This document shows, in pieces, positions 26,366 through 35,732 of a stretch of 64,000 bases of DNA (its first letter is position 1; every line of letters begins with the position of its first letter). The DNA lies in NCBI RefSeq assembly GCF_029433105.1, contig NZ_JARNTW010000007.1:214846-278845 (forward strand). Reading direction: 5' to 3'. A program made the translations under genes and the position numbers. The notes under the pieces were generated by a model. It did not search any database. It worked only from the letters and a program-made list of their open reading frames with translations, and was not told the DNA's origin. This stretch comes from Runella sp. MFBS21 (GTDB lineage Bacteria > Bacteroidota > Bacteroidia > Cytophagales > Spirosomataceae).

Positions 26366-26568
26366 GCTTTGCTACTTATTGGTTCAAAACATTGACTCTA
26401 CAAAATATACATATCTGAGGCCAAAGAATTGGTTTTCAAATGTCGTGATATTATTCCGACATATTCTTGGGGGGGGGCTGGCTTAGATTTCAAACTTCTA
26501 CCAAAGGCCAGGTTAGAAAAAGACTAGACATCACTTTTTTTAGTCTATCTTCTTCACTCTTTTAATTT

Positions 26569-28725
26569 ATGAAATCCATTTCTAAAGTACTACTACTGTT
26601 TTTGTTGAAGCAGTTTTGTTTCGGACAAAGCAATGATTTTGTCACTATTAAACAGCGGATTGTCGGGGATTTGATGGCCGTCAAGGTCACTGATCAAAGT
26701 GTCGAGACAATTATGGCTAAGATGAACAACGACGGAAGTTTTCAGGGTATCAATTATACCGATCTTAGTCGTACAGCGAGTTTCCCACACGGAGGTCATA
26801 CGCGTGACTTGGTTGTTTTGGCAAAAGCCTACAAAACCCCTTCTTCCAAATTTTATAGGGATAACAAGGTAAAGTCGCTGGTAGTGAAAGGATTAGAGTT
26901 TTGGGTCAAAAATGATTTTGTAGGGGACAATTGGCATGACAATCAAATTACCACTCCTACTAATCTTGGAAATTTGATGTTGGTGATAGGGGAGGAGCTA
27001 CCCAAAGAACTCATCGAAAAGGCCCAACCGATGATTGGTCGTGCCAATATGAGCGCTTCGGGTGCACGCCCTAGCGGAGATAAAATAGTGATTGCAGGGA
27101 TTTTGGCTAAAAACCTGATTTTTAAGGATAATTATGAAGAATTTGATAAAATCATAAAAATCATTGAAGACGAAATCAAGTTTTCGACCGGAGAGCGCGG
27201 GATTCAGCATGACTATAGTTTTCATCACCGAGTAGATAGGGTCAACAACACCTCCTCCTATGGATACGGCAAATACGCCAATGCCTATGGCGAATGGTCT
27301 TATTATGTAGCAGGTAAGCGCTACGCTTTTTCTAAAACTAAAATCAATCAATTGATAGATTATTACCTTGATGGCATCTATAAACAGATGGTGTATGGAG
27401 TATATGAAGATATTAGTGTCAAAAACCGCAGTATTTCCCAAAAAGTAGCCACTTTTCAACCTTATGGTACCCTCGAAATCGAACGGCTTTTTGTAAGCAC
27501 AGATTACCGAAAAAAAGAGTTGGAAGAAATCATCAAGCTACGCAAAGGAGAAGCGCAACCTTCGGCCTCTTTTGCGAAGTTTTTTTGGCAAACCGAACAC
27601 TTTGTTTTCCAAAGACCTCATTTTTATACGACGGTCAGAATGTTTTCGACCCGAAATAGGAATATGGAAGAACCCTACAACGGACCCGGCAAAACGACTC
27701 ATCATCGTGCTGACGGCACCAACTACCTCATGCTCAAAGGGGATGAATATCATAATATTTGGGCGGTGTATGATTGGCAAAAAATATCGGGTACTACCAT
27801 CCTTCAGAAAAAACAACTTCCTAGCCCTGAAGAAATTCAGAAAGACGGACTTACTGATTTTGTAGGAGCGGTGACAGACGGGATGTATGGAGCCGTAGTC
27901 TTTGATTTTAAAAGTCCTCATGACGGCACTGAGGCCAAAAAATCATGGTTCTTTTTTGATGAAGAGTACGTATGCTTGGGTACGGGTATCAAGGCCAAAC
28001 CAAACTTTCCAGTGGTAACCACTCACAATCAAACCCTAATGCGTAGTGAGGTGAAGATAGCTCAAAACGGAACGGTCAGCACCTTGCCCAAGGGGAGTAG
28101 AACAGCCGAAAATGTAAAGTGGATTTTTCACGATAAAGTAGGCTATGTATTTCCACAATCGGCTACTGTGCAAGTTTCTAATCAGTCCGAAACGGGAAGG
28201 TGGTCCGATATCACTGACCAAAAAAATATCAGCAAAGAACTCGTCAATGAAGATGTATTTAAGGTGTGGTTTGACCACGGCTCTAAACCTATCAACGCTT
28301 CTTATCAGTATATCGTAGTGCCAAATGTGACGTCGCAGCAACTAGAGGCGAGTAGTAGTAGTAATCGGGGTATTGAAATTTTGGCAAATACTGCTGATTT
28401 ACAGGCCGTCAAGCACACTCAATTGAAAATAGTGCAATCTACTTTTTACAAAGCTGGGGAAGTAGAAATAGAGAAAGGTCGTAAACTAAAAATGGATAGC
28501 CAAGGTATGGCGTTGCTGAAGATGAAAGGTGATCGCCTTCAAGAACTGACTATAGCAGACCCATCTCGTAAGCTTAGTCGTATGGTGGTGACCGTGCCGG
28601 GTATTTATAAGAACAAAGGAGAAGGTTTTATCGCACTTCCGAACCTTTCACAAAACCAAACCATTTTTTTGATTGACCTACCACAAGGTGTGTATTTAGG
28701 AAAAAGCGTGACACTGAAGTTATAG
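26569..28725 (+). CDS. Polysaccharide lyase family 8 (chondroitin/hyaluronan lyase-like)
   Basis: Secreted protein of 718 residues: signal peptide (about 1-20), an (alpha/alpha) toroid catalytic domain, and C-terminal beta-sandwich domains. Catalytic-type residues appear in ENWHDNQI-like DNWHDNQITTPTN and in IQHDYSFHHR followed by SSYGYGKYANAYGEW, where PL8 enzymes carry their His and Tyr. It cleaves uronic-acid polysaccharides by beta-elimination. No SusCD pair is next to it. The length is normal for the family. Confidence 0.85.
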   Translation: MKSISKVLLLFLLKQFCFGQSNDFVTIKQRIVGDLMAVKVTDQSVETIMAKMNNDGSFQGINYTDLSRTASFPHGGHTRDLVVLAKAYKTPSSKFYRDNKVKSLVVKGLEFWVKNDFVGDNWHDNQITTPTNLGNLMLVIGEELPKELIEKAQPMIGRANMSASGARPSGDKIVIAGILAKNLIFKDNYEEFDKIIKIIEDEIKFSTGERGIQHDYSFHHRVDRVNNTSSYGYGKYANAYGEWSYYVAGKRYAFSKTKINQLIDYYLDGIYKQMVYGVYEDISVKNRSISQKVATFQPYGTLEIERLFVSTDYRKKELEEIIKLRKGEAQPSASFAKFFWQTEHFVFQRPHFYTTVRMFSTRNRNMEEPYNGPGKTTHHRADGTNYLMLKGDEYHNIWAVYDWQKISGTTILQKKQLPSPEEIQKDGLTDFVGAVTDGMYGAVVFDFKSPHDGTEAKKSWFFFDEEYVCLGTGIKAKPNFPVVTTHNQTLMRSEVKIAQNGTVSTLPKGSRTAENVKWIFHDKVGYVFPQSATVQVSNQSETGRWSDITDQKNISKELVNEDVFKVWFDHGSKPINASYQYIVVPNVTSQQLEASSSSNRGIEILANTADLQAVKHTQLKIVQSTFYKAGEVEIEKGRKLKMDSQGMALLKMKGDRLQELTIADPSRKLSRMVVTVPGIYKNKGEGFIALPNLSQNQTIFLIDLPQGVYLGKSVTLKL

Positions 28726-28753
28726 AGGGCTAAGGTTCTCTAAAACAACCCGC

Positions 28754-28803
28754 AAAAAGCGAGAATTCCTAAAGTTTTTAATTTAGGAACTCTCGCTTTT
28801 TAA
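28754..28803 (+). terminator. Terminator after the PL8 gene
   Basis: AAAAAGCGAG then AATTCCTAAA on the left arm, TTTAGGAACTCTCGCTTTTT on the right; about 18 paired bases with one mismatch. Confidence 0.85.
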
Positions 28804-28985
28804 TTTATTGATGCCATGAACTTGGAGTATATTATAATTATTTCAAAAATAAATTGTACTTTGTTTTTATTTTGTGTTTTATTATATTAAATTAAACGGC
28901 TACCATAGAAGCAGGTCAACAGACCATGACTATGGGAAATAACAAGGGTAAGTTCACATTTATTTCATCTAAAACATCTAGATTT

Positions 28986-29528
28986 ATGAAAACTACGTTG
29001 TTTGCCCTGTTGATGATTATTGGCGCTTTCAGTGCTTGTAAAGAGGCCGATAGTAAAAACACTTCCTCAATGACCAAGATTGATGAAGAACGCGAAACCA
29101 AAGCGATTATGCAAACCATTGAAAACGAAACGGAATGTTTCTTCAAGGGAGATTACAATTGTTGGAAAGAGAGTTTTGTTCATGCCAATTATGCTTTTCA
29201 AGTTTGGAGCAAAGATGGTTATTTTGACCCCAAAATAGGCTGGAATGAGGTAGATGATAAGATAGGACGCTACATTGAGGACAATAAAATAGGAGTAGGG
29301 GGAAGCAACAATCCCAAGGTAATTCGAAAGGATATGATTGTGAAGTTTTTTGGCGACAATGTAGCGTATTTGATTTGGAATCAGTACAATAGCGACAAAA
29401 AAATGAAACACTATACCCATAGTACCGAAACTCGAATCATGGAAAAGCAGGACGGTAAATGGAAGATTGTAAACGTGACGGCATTGTGGGATAGAAATCA
29501 GCCTATTCCATTTGATAGTTTACAGTGA
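28986..29528 (+). CDS. Lipoprotein with a SnoaL/NTF2-like domain
   Basis: Protein of 180 residues. Start MKTTLFALLMIIGAFSAC gives a lipoprotein signal with Cys at about 18, so it is anchored on the membrane outside the cytoplasm. The rest reads like the SnoaL/DUF4440 fold (ETECFFKGDYNCWKESFV, NQYNSDKKMKHYTHSTETRIM, GKWKIVNVTALW). The ATG at 28986 is chosen because it begins the signal peptide; the frame is open to 28926. Function is unknown. Confidence 0.75.
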   Translation: MKTTLFALLMIIGAFSACKEADSKNTSSMTKIDEERETKAIMQTIENETECFFKGDYNCWKESFVHANYAFQVWSKDGYFDPKIGWNEVDDKIGRYIEDNKIGVGGSNNPKVIRKDMIVKFFGDNVAYLIWNQYNSDKKMKHYTHSTETRIMEKQDGKWKIVNVTALWDRNQPIPFDSLQ

Positions 29529-29538
29529 GTTATCACCC

Positions 29539-29568
29539 AAAAAGGGAAGGCACGCCTTCCCTTTTTTG
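29539..29568. terminator. Bidirectional terminator
   Basis: AAAAAGGGAAGGC, AC, GCCTTCCCTTTTTT; a perfect stem between convergent genes (lipoprotein and kdsA). Confidence 0.9.
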
Positions 29569-29583
29569 ATGTCAATTATCTAG

Positions 29584-30435
29584 CTAAGCTAGTTCTTGAG
29601 CAGTAGCGCGGTATTTGACCTCTACATTGTGTAATTCAATAAGAGGCTTTAAAAATTCTTCTAAGTAGTTGATGTCAAGCTGACTAGCAGCATCGCAAAG
29701 TGCTTCTGAAGGACAAGTGTGAGCTTCTACAAACAAGCCATCTACTCCCGCTGCCACGCCTGCACGAGCAAGTACGGGCAGATATTCTCTTGCGCCACCT
29801 TTACTGTCTTTGGAAGGTATTCCGTATTTACGGATAGCGTGTGTCACGTCAAATACAACCGGATAACCCGTTTTGTTCATATGATAAAAACTGCGGGGGT
29901 CTACGATAAGGTCGTTGTAGCCAAACGTATAGCCGCGTTCGGTTAAGATGATTTGCTCGTTGCCACTATCTTCAATTTTTTTGACGGGATGCTTCATGTT
30001 TTCTGGTGCCAAAAACTGTCCGTGTTTTAGGTTGACTACCTTGCCAGTTTTGGCGGCGGCTACTACAAGGGTAGTTTGCATACACAAGTAAGCTGGAATC
30101 TGTAATACATCCACCACCTCAGCTACGGGGGCGCATTGGTCAGGATAATGAACATCCGTCAACAAGGTAAAGCCGAATTGCTCTTTCACTTTTGCCAAAA
30201 TTTTCATTCCTGCCTCTAGCCCTGGCCCCATATAATAATCAAGACTGCTGCGATTGTCTTTCATGAATGAAGATTTATAAACAATCTTGATATTTAAGCG
30301 CTCTGAGATTTCTTTGAGACGCTCTGCTACGGTCATCATGATTTTTTCGTCTTCAATGACACAAGGCCCCGAAATGAGAAACAACTCATCTGAACCACAT
30401 TCAATATCGCCTACGCGAACGATTTTCTTTTGCAT
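29584..30435 (-). CDS. kdsA: 3-deoxy-8-phosphooctulonate synthase
   Basis: Protein of 283 residues of the DAHP/KDO8P synthase fold. Signatures are LISGPCVIE, KSSFMKDNRSS, TLLTDVHYP, NLKHGQFLAPENMKH and FVEAHTCPSEALCD. It joins phosphoenolpyruvate and arabinose 5-phosphate to make KDO 8-phosphate for the lipopolysaccharide core. The Cys in SGPC could be a metal ligand only in metal-dependent forms; the N in NLKHGQ rather suggests the metal-free class. Other kds genes are absent here. Confidence 0.95.
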   Translation of the reverse strand: MQKKIVRVGDIECGSDELFLISGPCVIEDEKIMMTVAERLKEISERLNIKIVYKSSFMKDNRSSLDYYMGPGLEAGMKILAKVKEQFGFTLLTDVHYPDQCAPVAEVVDVLQIPAYLCMQTTLVVAAAKTGKVVNLKHGQFLAPENMKHPVKKIEDSGNEQIILTERGYTFGYNDLIVDPRSFYHMNKTGYPVVFDVTHAIRKYGIPSKDSKGGAREYLPVLARAGVAAGVDGLFVEAHTCPSEALCDAASQLDINYLEEFLKPLIELHNVEVKYRATAQELA

Positions 30436-30457
30436 TGTATTTGGATATTTTGGACTA

Positions 30458-30490
30458 CAAAGTTCGTTTTTTAGGCGTTACTACCGCCAA
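30458..30490 (-). promoter_or_regulatory. Bacteroidota-type promoter for kdsA
   Basis: On the minus strand TTG (30490-30488), 22 bases, GAACTTTG (30465-30458), then the start codon 22 bases on. Confidence 0.4.
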
Positions 30491-30514
30491 TTATTACCGA
30501 AAAATTATACACAC

Positions 30515-31417
30515 CTACTTCTCTTCCCATTTGGATTTGATGCCTACTTTCTCAAACAATTCAGACAAACTCAACTGCGTTTGACGAATATCTTGCCAAT
30601 CTTTTAGGATGACTCCTAAGGTAGCTTCAACGAGTGATTTGTCGAGGTGGGTAATGTGCATTTCGGCCAATGCTTGTGCCCAGTCAAGTGTTTCGGCAAT
30701 GCCTGGCACTTTGTTGAGGCGTTGTTGGCGAAGTTCTTGCATAAAACCCGTGATTTGACGTGCCAAGGTAGCATCAATCTGCTCCACCTTGGATTTGACA
30801 ATGGCCAGTTCTTTATCAAACGGCGGATAATCAATCCAGAGATACAAGCATCTTCGTCGAAGTGCTTCAGATAACTCCCGCGTGCGGTTACCAGTCAGAA
30901 TGACGTAGGGAATATGGGTCGCTTTGATGGTGCCGATTTCGGGAATACTGATTTGCCAATCCGACAACATCTCTAGCAGAAAGCTTTCGAACTCTTCGTC
31001 GGCGCGGTCTATTTCATCAATCAATAAGACGGGTGCTTTTTCTTGAGTAATGGCTTGTAAAAGAGGACGTTTTAGGAGGAATTTTTCGCTAAATAAGGTG
31101 TGTTCAATAGTGGCAGTGTCTGTCTCATGGGTGGTACTTTCTGTCATTTTGAGATAAAGCAATTGATGTTGATAATTCCACTCATAGATAGAATGGTTGG
31201 CATCTAGCCCCTCATAACATTGCAGCCGAATCAAATTGGTATGGAGTGCTTCTGCCATCACTTTGGCTATTTCTGTTTTGCCGACACCCGCAGGTCCTTC
31301 GATGAGCAAAGGCTTGTGAAGCTGCATTGCCAAAAAAACTGACATTGCAATGTACTCGTCGGTGATGTAGCCACGATTAGCTAAAAGCGCCTGTACGGAT
31401 GATAGAGTATGAGACAT
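30515..31417 (-). CDS. MoxR-family AAA+ ATPase
   Basis: Protein of 300 residues with Walker A EGPAGVGKTEIAK, Walker B VLLIDEIDRAD, sensor LTGNRTRELSEALRRRCLYL and arginine finger region as in MoxR/CoxD ATPases. MoxR proteins act as chaperones that insert cofactors or mature metalloenzymes, usually with a VWA-domain partner. No VWA gene is adjacent here. Its length is normal. Confidence 0.9.
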   Translation of the reverse strand: MSHTLSSVQALLANRGYITDEYIAMSVFLAMQLHKPLLIEGPAGVGKTEIAKVMAEALHTNLIRLQCYEGLDANHSIYEWNYQHQLLYLKMTESTTHETDTATIEHTLFSEKFLLKRPLLQAITQEKAPVLLIDEIDRADEEFESFLLEMLSDWQISIPEIGTIKATHIPYVILTGNRTRELSEALRRRCLYLWIDYPPFDKELAIVKSKVEQIDATLARQITGFMQELRQQRLNKVPGIAETLDWAQALAEMHITHLDKSLVEATLGVILKDWQDIRQTQLSLSELFEKVGIKSKWEEK

Positions 31418-31458
31418 GACAGAAACGATTGGTAAATCCTACGATACTAAAGAGAACT

Positions 31459-32592
31459 TTATTGAGGGAATTGGGACTTATCGATACCTGGAATGATTCT
31501 CAATGCATTTTTGTAATATACTTTCTTGAGTACATCATCCGGCAAACCCATGCCATACATGCGCCAAAAGGCGTGGTATTTTTTGTGATAAGGAAAATAT
31601 TCATCTTCTGTTTCAAGCACTCTAAAGTAAGTGGCGTATTCGGAAGGAACCCAACTGTCTTTTCCAAACAAAATACGATCTTGCCACTTCGTAAAAAACT
31701 TTTTGGAAGCCCGTGGTTGACGGCCTAATTCGGCAATAACAGCTCCAATTTCGACATACATATTGGGGAATTTAGTCATGAGGCTATCGAGCTTTCGGAG
31801 GTCGTTGGGATACCACCCCATGTGGGCATTGATGAAGGTAGTTTTGGGATGACGTGCAAACACCGCGTGCTGTTCGCGAATAAGCGAATCAAAAGGCACC
31901 GGGTCGGTGTCGGTACGTTTGCGGCCTGCGTGAGTTTTGAGCTCAAGCCAGCGTTCGTTGTAGCGGTCGAGTGGGTCCCAAAAAGACTTGGGGTCGGCGG
32001 TATGAATAATGACGGGAATTCCTAACTCTCCGCATTTGGCCCAAATAGGGTCGAGACGGGGGTCACTTACGGCGACCCGTTTGCCATCAGTATCTTTAAT
32101 ACCACTAAAACCAAGGCTTTTGTAAACTTTCATGCCTACGGCGCCCGCTTTTACATCATCTTCGATTTGTTTGGCGGCGCGTTGCCCCCAGCCTGGCGAA
32201 CCAATACCTTTTAGTTCTGGATTGGTAAAGACCATAAAACGTTTAGGGTAATTTTTGCGGACATTGGCAATAGCACCCGTAATGGTAGCGGTGCCGTCTT
32301 CCCATTGTTGTGAAAAACCTCGACCACTCAAATTGACCATAATGCCCATGTTGAGTTTATCCATTTCACTGATAAGTTCACCCAGATTTTGGCTATCCAT
32401 TCGATATTGATGGTTATGGACATCAATAAAAGGGAATTTGGACCGTGTCACTTTATGTTCGTCTACTTTTAGGGTAGATACGGGGTCATATTCCTCAAAA
32501 CCAAGCGGCTGTGTAATGGGGCCATTTGAGGGGTTTTGGCCACAAGCTGCCAAAGCAATCAGGCTGGCTAAAAAAGTAAGAGAATGTTTCAT
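31459..32592 (-). CDS. Amidohydrolase-2 family lipoprotein
   Basis: Protein of 377 residues: lipoprotein signal MKHSLTFLASLIALAAC with Cys17, then a metal-dependent TIM barrel. The metal site starts with HNH in FIDVHNHQYRM, followed by VIIHTADP, TTFINAHMGW and the Asp in FGKDSWVP. The fold is that of amidohydrolase family 2 (PF04909), which contains decarboxylases and lactonases. The substrate is unknown. Being a lipoprotein it works outside the cytoplasm. Confidence 0.82.
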   Translation of the reverse strand: MKHSLTFLASLIALAACGQNPSNGPITQPLGFEEYDPVSTLKVDEHKVTRSKFPFIDVHNHQYRMDSQNLGELISEMDKLNMGIMVNLSGRGFSQQWEDGTATITGAIANVRKNYPKRFMVFTNPELKGIGSPGWGQRAAKQIEDDVKAGAVGMKVYKSLGFSGIKDTDGKRVAVSDPRLDPIWAKCGELGIPVIIHTADPKSFWDPLDRYNERWLELKTHAGRKRTDTDPVPFDSLIREQHAVFARHPKTTFINAHMGWYPNDLRKLDSLMTKFPNMYVEIGAVIAELGRQPRASKKFFTKWQDRILFGKDSWVPSEYATYFRVLETEDEYFPYHKKYHAFWRMYGMGLPDDVLKKVYYKNALRIIPGIDKSQFPQ

Positions 32593-32625
32593 GAGGATAG
32601 GCTAAAAGGTCAGACAATGAGGTAT

Positions 32626-33105
32626 TTATTTGTAAATTAAAGCTACACAGTGAGCAGCAATTCCTTCTTTTCGTCCCACAAATCCGATATGCTCAGAGGT
32701 GGTAGCTTTGATAGATACATCCTCTGCATCTATCTGCATTACCCCCGATAGGCATTCTTTCATTTGGGGAATGTGGGGATTGAGTTTCGGCTCCTGAAGT
32801 ACTACTGTGACATCTACATTGCCTACTTCATAGCCTGCTTCTCTAATCATTTCCATTACTTTAGAGAGTAAAATTTTGCTGTCAACGCCCTTCCATTGAG
32901 GGTCTTTATCCGAAAAATGGTAGCCGATATTGCGCATATTAGCGGCTCCAAGGAGCGCATCACAAATGACATGGCAGATTACATCGGCATCCGAATGCCC
33001 CTTGGCACCGTGGGTATGTGGAATTTGGATGCCCCCAAGCCAAAACGGACGACCTTCTTCGAGCTGGTGTACGTCATAGCCGAGGCCAATTCTAAATTTG
33101 TTCAT
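32626..33105 (-). CDS. ispF: 2-C-methyl-D-erythritol 2,4-cyclodiphosphate synthase
   Basis: Protein of 159 residues with IspF signatures GLGYDVHQL, GHSDADVICHVICDALLGAA, ATTSEHIGFVGRKEGIAA. The metal ligands are D and H in YDVH and the His of DVICH. It closes the cyclodiphosphate ring in the non-mevalonate isoprenoid pathway. Length and order are normal. It lies 42 bases after the M16 protease gene on the same strand. Confidence 0.96.
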   Translation of the reverse strand: MNKFRIGLGYDVHQLEEGRPFWLGGIQIPHTHGAKGHSDADVICHVICDALLGAANMRNIGYHFSDKDPQWKGVDSKILLSKVMEMIREAGYEVGNVDVTVVLQEPKLNPHIPQMKECLSGVMQIDAEDVSIKATTSEHIGFVGRKEGIAAHCVALIYK

Positions 33106-33147
33106 GTTGTACAGAAAATCGGGTTACTATTATTTATATGGCTTTGG

Positions 33148-34386
33148 CTAGGCCAAAGCCCGGTAGTACATCGTTGAGCAGTTGGTCTCTTTTAAGATAT
33201 TTTGTGCCTGCTGTTGGATGCCTTCCACTTGAATTGCCTGAATCTTCTCTGCTTCGTAGTTGACAAGTTCGGGGTTTCCGGCATTTGCGGCATAGGCTAG
33301 ATTCATAGCTCTATTGAGGAGTTCGACCTCAGAGAAAGCCAAGGTAGATTCGGCTTGGTTTTTTACTTTTGAGAGTTCTTCTTCAGCAAGTTTGGTTTCT
33401 ACTAGCTCTTGCAATATTTCTTTAACCGCCGCATCGGCTTCTTCAAGCGAAACATTCGCATTGAGATTTCCTTGTATTACTATTAGTCCTGGGTCGATAG
33501 AGGCGGTATTGTAAGCATTGATATTGGCAAAAAGCTTACGCTCTTTCAGAAGTTTTTGATACAAACGCGCCGATTTTCCTCGTCCCAAAATATCACACAT
33601 AAGATCGGCAGTATAATAATTATCCTCAAATCGGCCTGGCATATGATAGGCTTTATAGAGTGCATTGAGGGGTACTTTGGCCTCCGTTTCCAAAAATCGG
33701 GAAGCGGTTTGAAGCGGTTCTTGGGGTAAATTTCTTACATATTTAGGCCCTGCCGGGATGCTACCAAACCATTTTTCGGCAAGGGCTTTGACTTGCGGCA
33801 CCGTCACATCACCTGCCACCACCAAAATGGCATTGTTTGGGAGATAATATTTATAAAAAAAGTGCTTGACATCTTCCAGAGTAGCTTCTTCGATATGGCT
33901 AATTTCTTTGCCGATAGTAGCCCAGCGGTACGGGTGCGTGGTATAGGCCAAGGGACGCAATTTCAACCACACGTCGCCGTAAGGCTGATTAAGGTAGCGT
34001 TGCTTAAACTCTTCAACTACTACTTTTTGCTGTACTTCAAGCACTTTGGGATCAAAAGAAAGACTTAACATTCGGTCTGACTCCAGCCAAAAAGCCGTTT
34101 CGAGATTGACAGATGGAAGGGTAATATAATAATTGGTAATGTCAGGAGATGTGAAGGCGTTGTTTTCTCCGCCTACTTTTTGAAGGGGTTCATCGTAAGA
34201 AGGAATGTGTTTTGAACCCCCAAACATAAGGTGTTCGAAAAGATGGGCAAATCCGGTTCGGTTTTCTTCTTCGTCACGAGAGCCTACATTGTACAAAATA
34301 TTGACGGCTGCCATCGCGGTGGAGTGGTCTTCATGAACATATACTTCTAGGCCGTTGTCAAGAATAAAGTGCTCGTAATGAATCAT
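33148..34386 (-). CDS. M16-family zinc peptidase
   Basis: Protein of 412 residues with the inverted zinc motif HLFEH in FAHLFEHLMFGG and the downstream Glu region, then the M16 C-terminal domain. No signal peptide is seen, so it is likely cytoplasmic or missing a leader. M16 peptidases degrade short peptides or process precursors; in Bacteroidota they are often encoded as two half-size genes, but no second M16 gene is adjacent here. Confidence 0.9.
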   Translation of the reverse strand: MIHYEHFILDNGLEVYVHEDHSTAMAAVNILYNVGSRDEEENRTGFAHLFEHLMFGGSKHIPSYDEPLQKVGGENNAFTSPDITNYYITLPSVNLETAFWLESDRMLSLSFDPKVLEVQQKVVVEEFKQRYLNQPYGDVWLKLRPLAYTTHPYRWATIGKEISHIEEATLEDVKHFFYKYYLPNNAILVVAGDVTVPQVKALAEKWFGSIPAGPKYVRNLPQEPLQTASRFLETEAKVPLNALYKAYHMPGRFEDNYYTADLMCDILGRGKSARLYQKLLKERKLFANINAYNTASIDPGLIVIQGNLNANVSLEEADAAVKEILQELVETKLAEEELSKVKNQAESTLAFSEVELLNRAMNLAYAANAGNPELVNYEAEKIQAIQVEGIQQQAQNILKETNCSTMYYRALA

Positions 34387-34620
34387 ATAGGTTGGTCAGT
34401 GAATTTGAATCTCAAGCAAAAAGAGTGAAAATACCTCAAAATTGATTTTGATTACGGAGATAAGTCATTGTTAGGATTGTAAAAAAAAACTATTTATTAA
34501 ACTCTTTACTGTTTTTTTAACGTTAAGAACAAAGCTAAAGGTTTCAACCTGAATGCCCAAAAAATTGAAAAATACAGTCTATTTACTTTTTTAGATTACC
34601 AGTATTGACAGCCTGAATCC

Positions 34621-35727
34621 ATGAGAAAATTTTTGTTATTTGTTTTGTTGTGTACATCATTTATTTCAAAAGCCCAAGTCTTATATGATGCGCATACGCA
34701 AGAACTAGTCCTAAAGGCGATTGACCATATTTATGATTTTGAGTTTGGAGAAGCCGAGCCTTTGATGAAACAAATCAAGGCTAAATATCCTAATCATCCT
34801 CTTAATTCCCTCTTGAAAGCACTTCAGCTACAGTGGCAATACTTGCCCGTAAAAGATAACAAAACCATGAGTGCGCAGTATTTGGCGCTTCTTCAAGATT
34901 GTATCAATAAAGCCAAAACGCTTGAAAAAGATGAGAAAACACGCCCCGAAGCAGCTTTTTTTTCGATGGCAGGGCATGGCTATATCGCTTTGGTACACAA
35001 CTACAACGATGATAAAATGAAAGCCGCCGCCGAAGGCAAAAAAGCTTATAACTATGTGATGGAAGGCTTTAAGTATATGGAACGCAATCCTGAGTTTTAT
35101 TTTTCTTCAGGTCTTTATAATTATTATGTGATACGTTATCCAGAAGACCATCCCATTGTGAAACCTTTGGTGCTTTTTTTTAAAGACGGAAATAAAGAAG
35201 AAGGGCTTCGACAAATGGATGTGGCAGCTCGTAAAGGGATGTTTACCCGAACTGAATCGGCCTATTATCTCGCCCGAATTTTGTTAAAACATGAACTTCG
35301 TTATGATAAAGCCAATCAATATTTGACTTCTTTGACCCATAAATATCCTAAAAACCCCATTTTTTTGATGAAACAAATAGAGTCGCTATTGCTTTTGAGT
35401 AAGTATGAACAAGCGGAGGATTTGTTGGAGCGTTTCAAAAAGTATAATACTCACTTTTTCCCGATTGCATGGCATACTTTTGAGGGACTTTTACAAGAAA
35501 AACACCTTAAAAACGAGGCTGAAGCTACCAAAGCTTATATGGCGGCTCTACGACAACCTTTTGATAGTGAATATACTAAAGAGTATCATGCTTTTTCATA
35601 CTTAGGGCTGGGGCGTATAGCAGCTCGCTCGGGCGACCGCCGAAAAGCAATTGCCTATTATAAAAAAGCAGAAGAATTAGCCGAGTACAAAGGGCTGATG
35701 AAAGAAATAAAAACGTATTTAAAGTAA
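34621..35727 (+). CDS. Secreted TPR-repeat protein
   Basis: Protein of 368 residues with a signal peptide (MRKFLLFVLLCTSFISKAQ) and several TPR-like helical repeats, clearest at the C-terminus (AFSYLGLGRIAARSGDRRKAIAYYKKAEEL). It probably acts in the periplasm as a protein-binding scaffold. It is convergent with the FGGY kinase gene, five bases apart. No specific family is recognised. Confidence 0.75.
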   Translation: MRKFLLFVLLCTSFISKAQVLYDAHTQELVLKAIDHIYDFEFGEAEPLMKQIKAKYPNHPLNSLLKALQLQWQYLPVKDNKTMSAQYLALLQDCINKAKTLEKDEKTRPEAAFFSMAGHGYIALVHNYNDDKMKAAAEGKKAYNYVMEGFKYMERNPEFYFSSGLYNYYVIRYPEDHPIVKPLVLFFKDGNKEEGLRQMDVAARKGMFTRTESAYYLARILLKHELRYDKANQYLTSLTHKYPKNPIFLMKQIESLLLLSKYEQAEDLLERFKKYNTHFFPIAWHTFEGLLQEKHLKNEAEATKAYMAALRQPFDSEYTKEYHAFSYLGLGRIAARSGDRRKAIAYYKKAEELAEYKGLMKEIKTYLK

Positions 35728-35732
35728 ATGGT

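Noticed and set aside
26471..26479. Run of nine G before the PL8 gene as a phase-variation tract
   Set aside because: It is about 90 bases upstream of the start and outside any recognised promoter spacing; a single sequence gives no sign of length variation.
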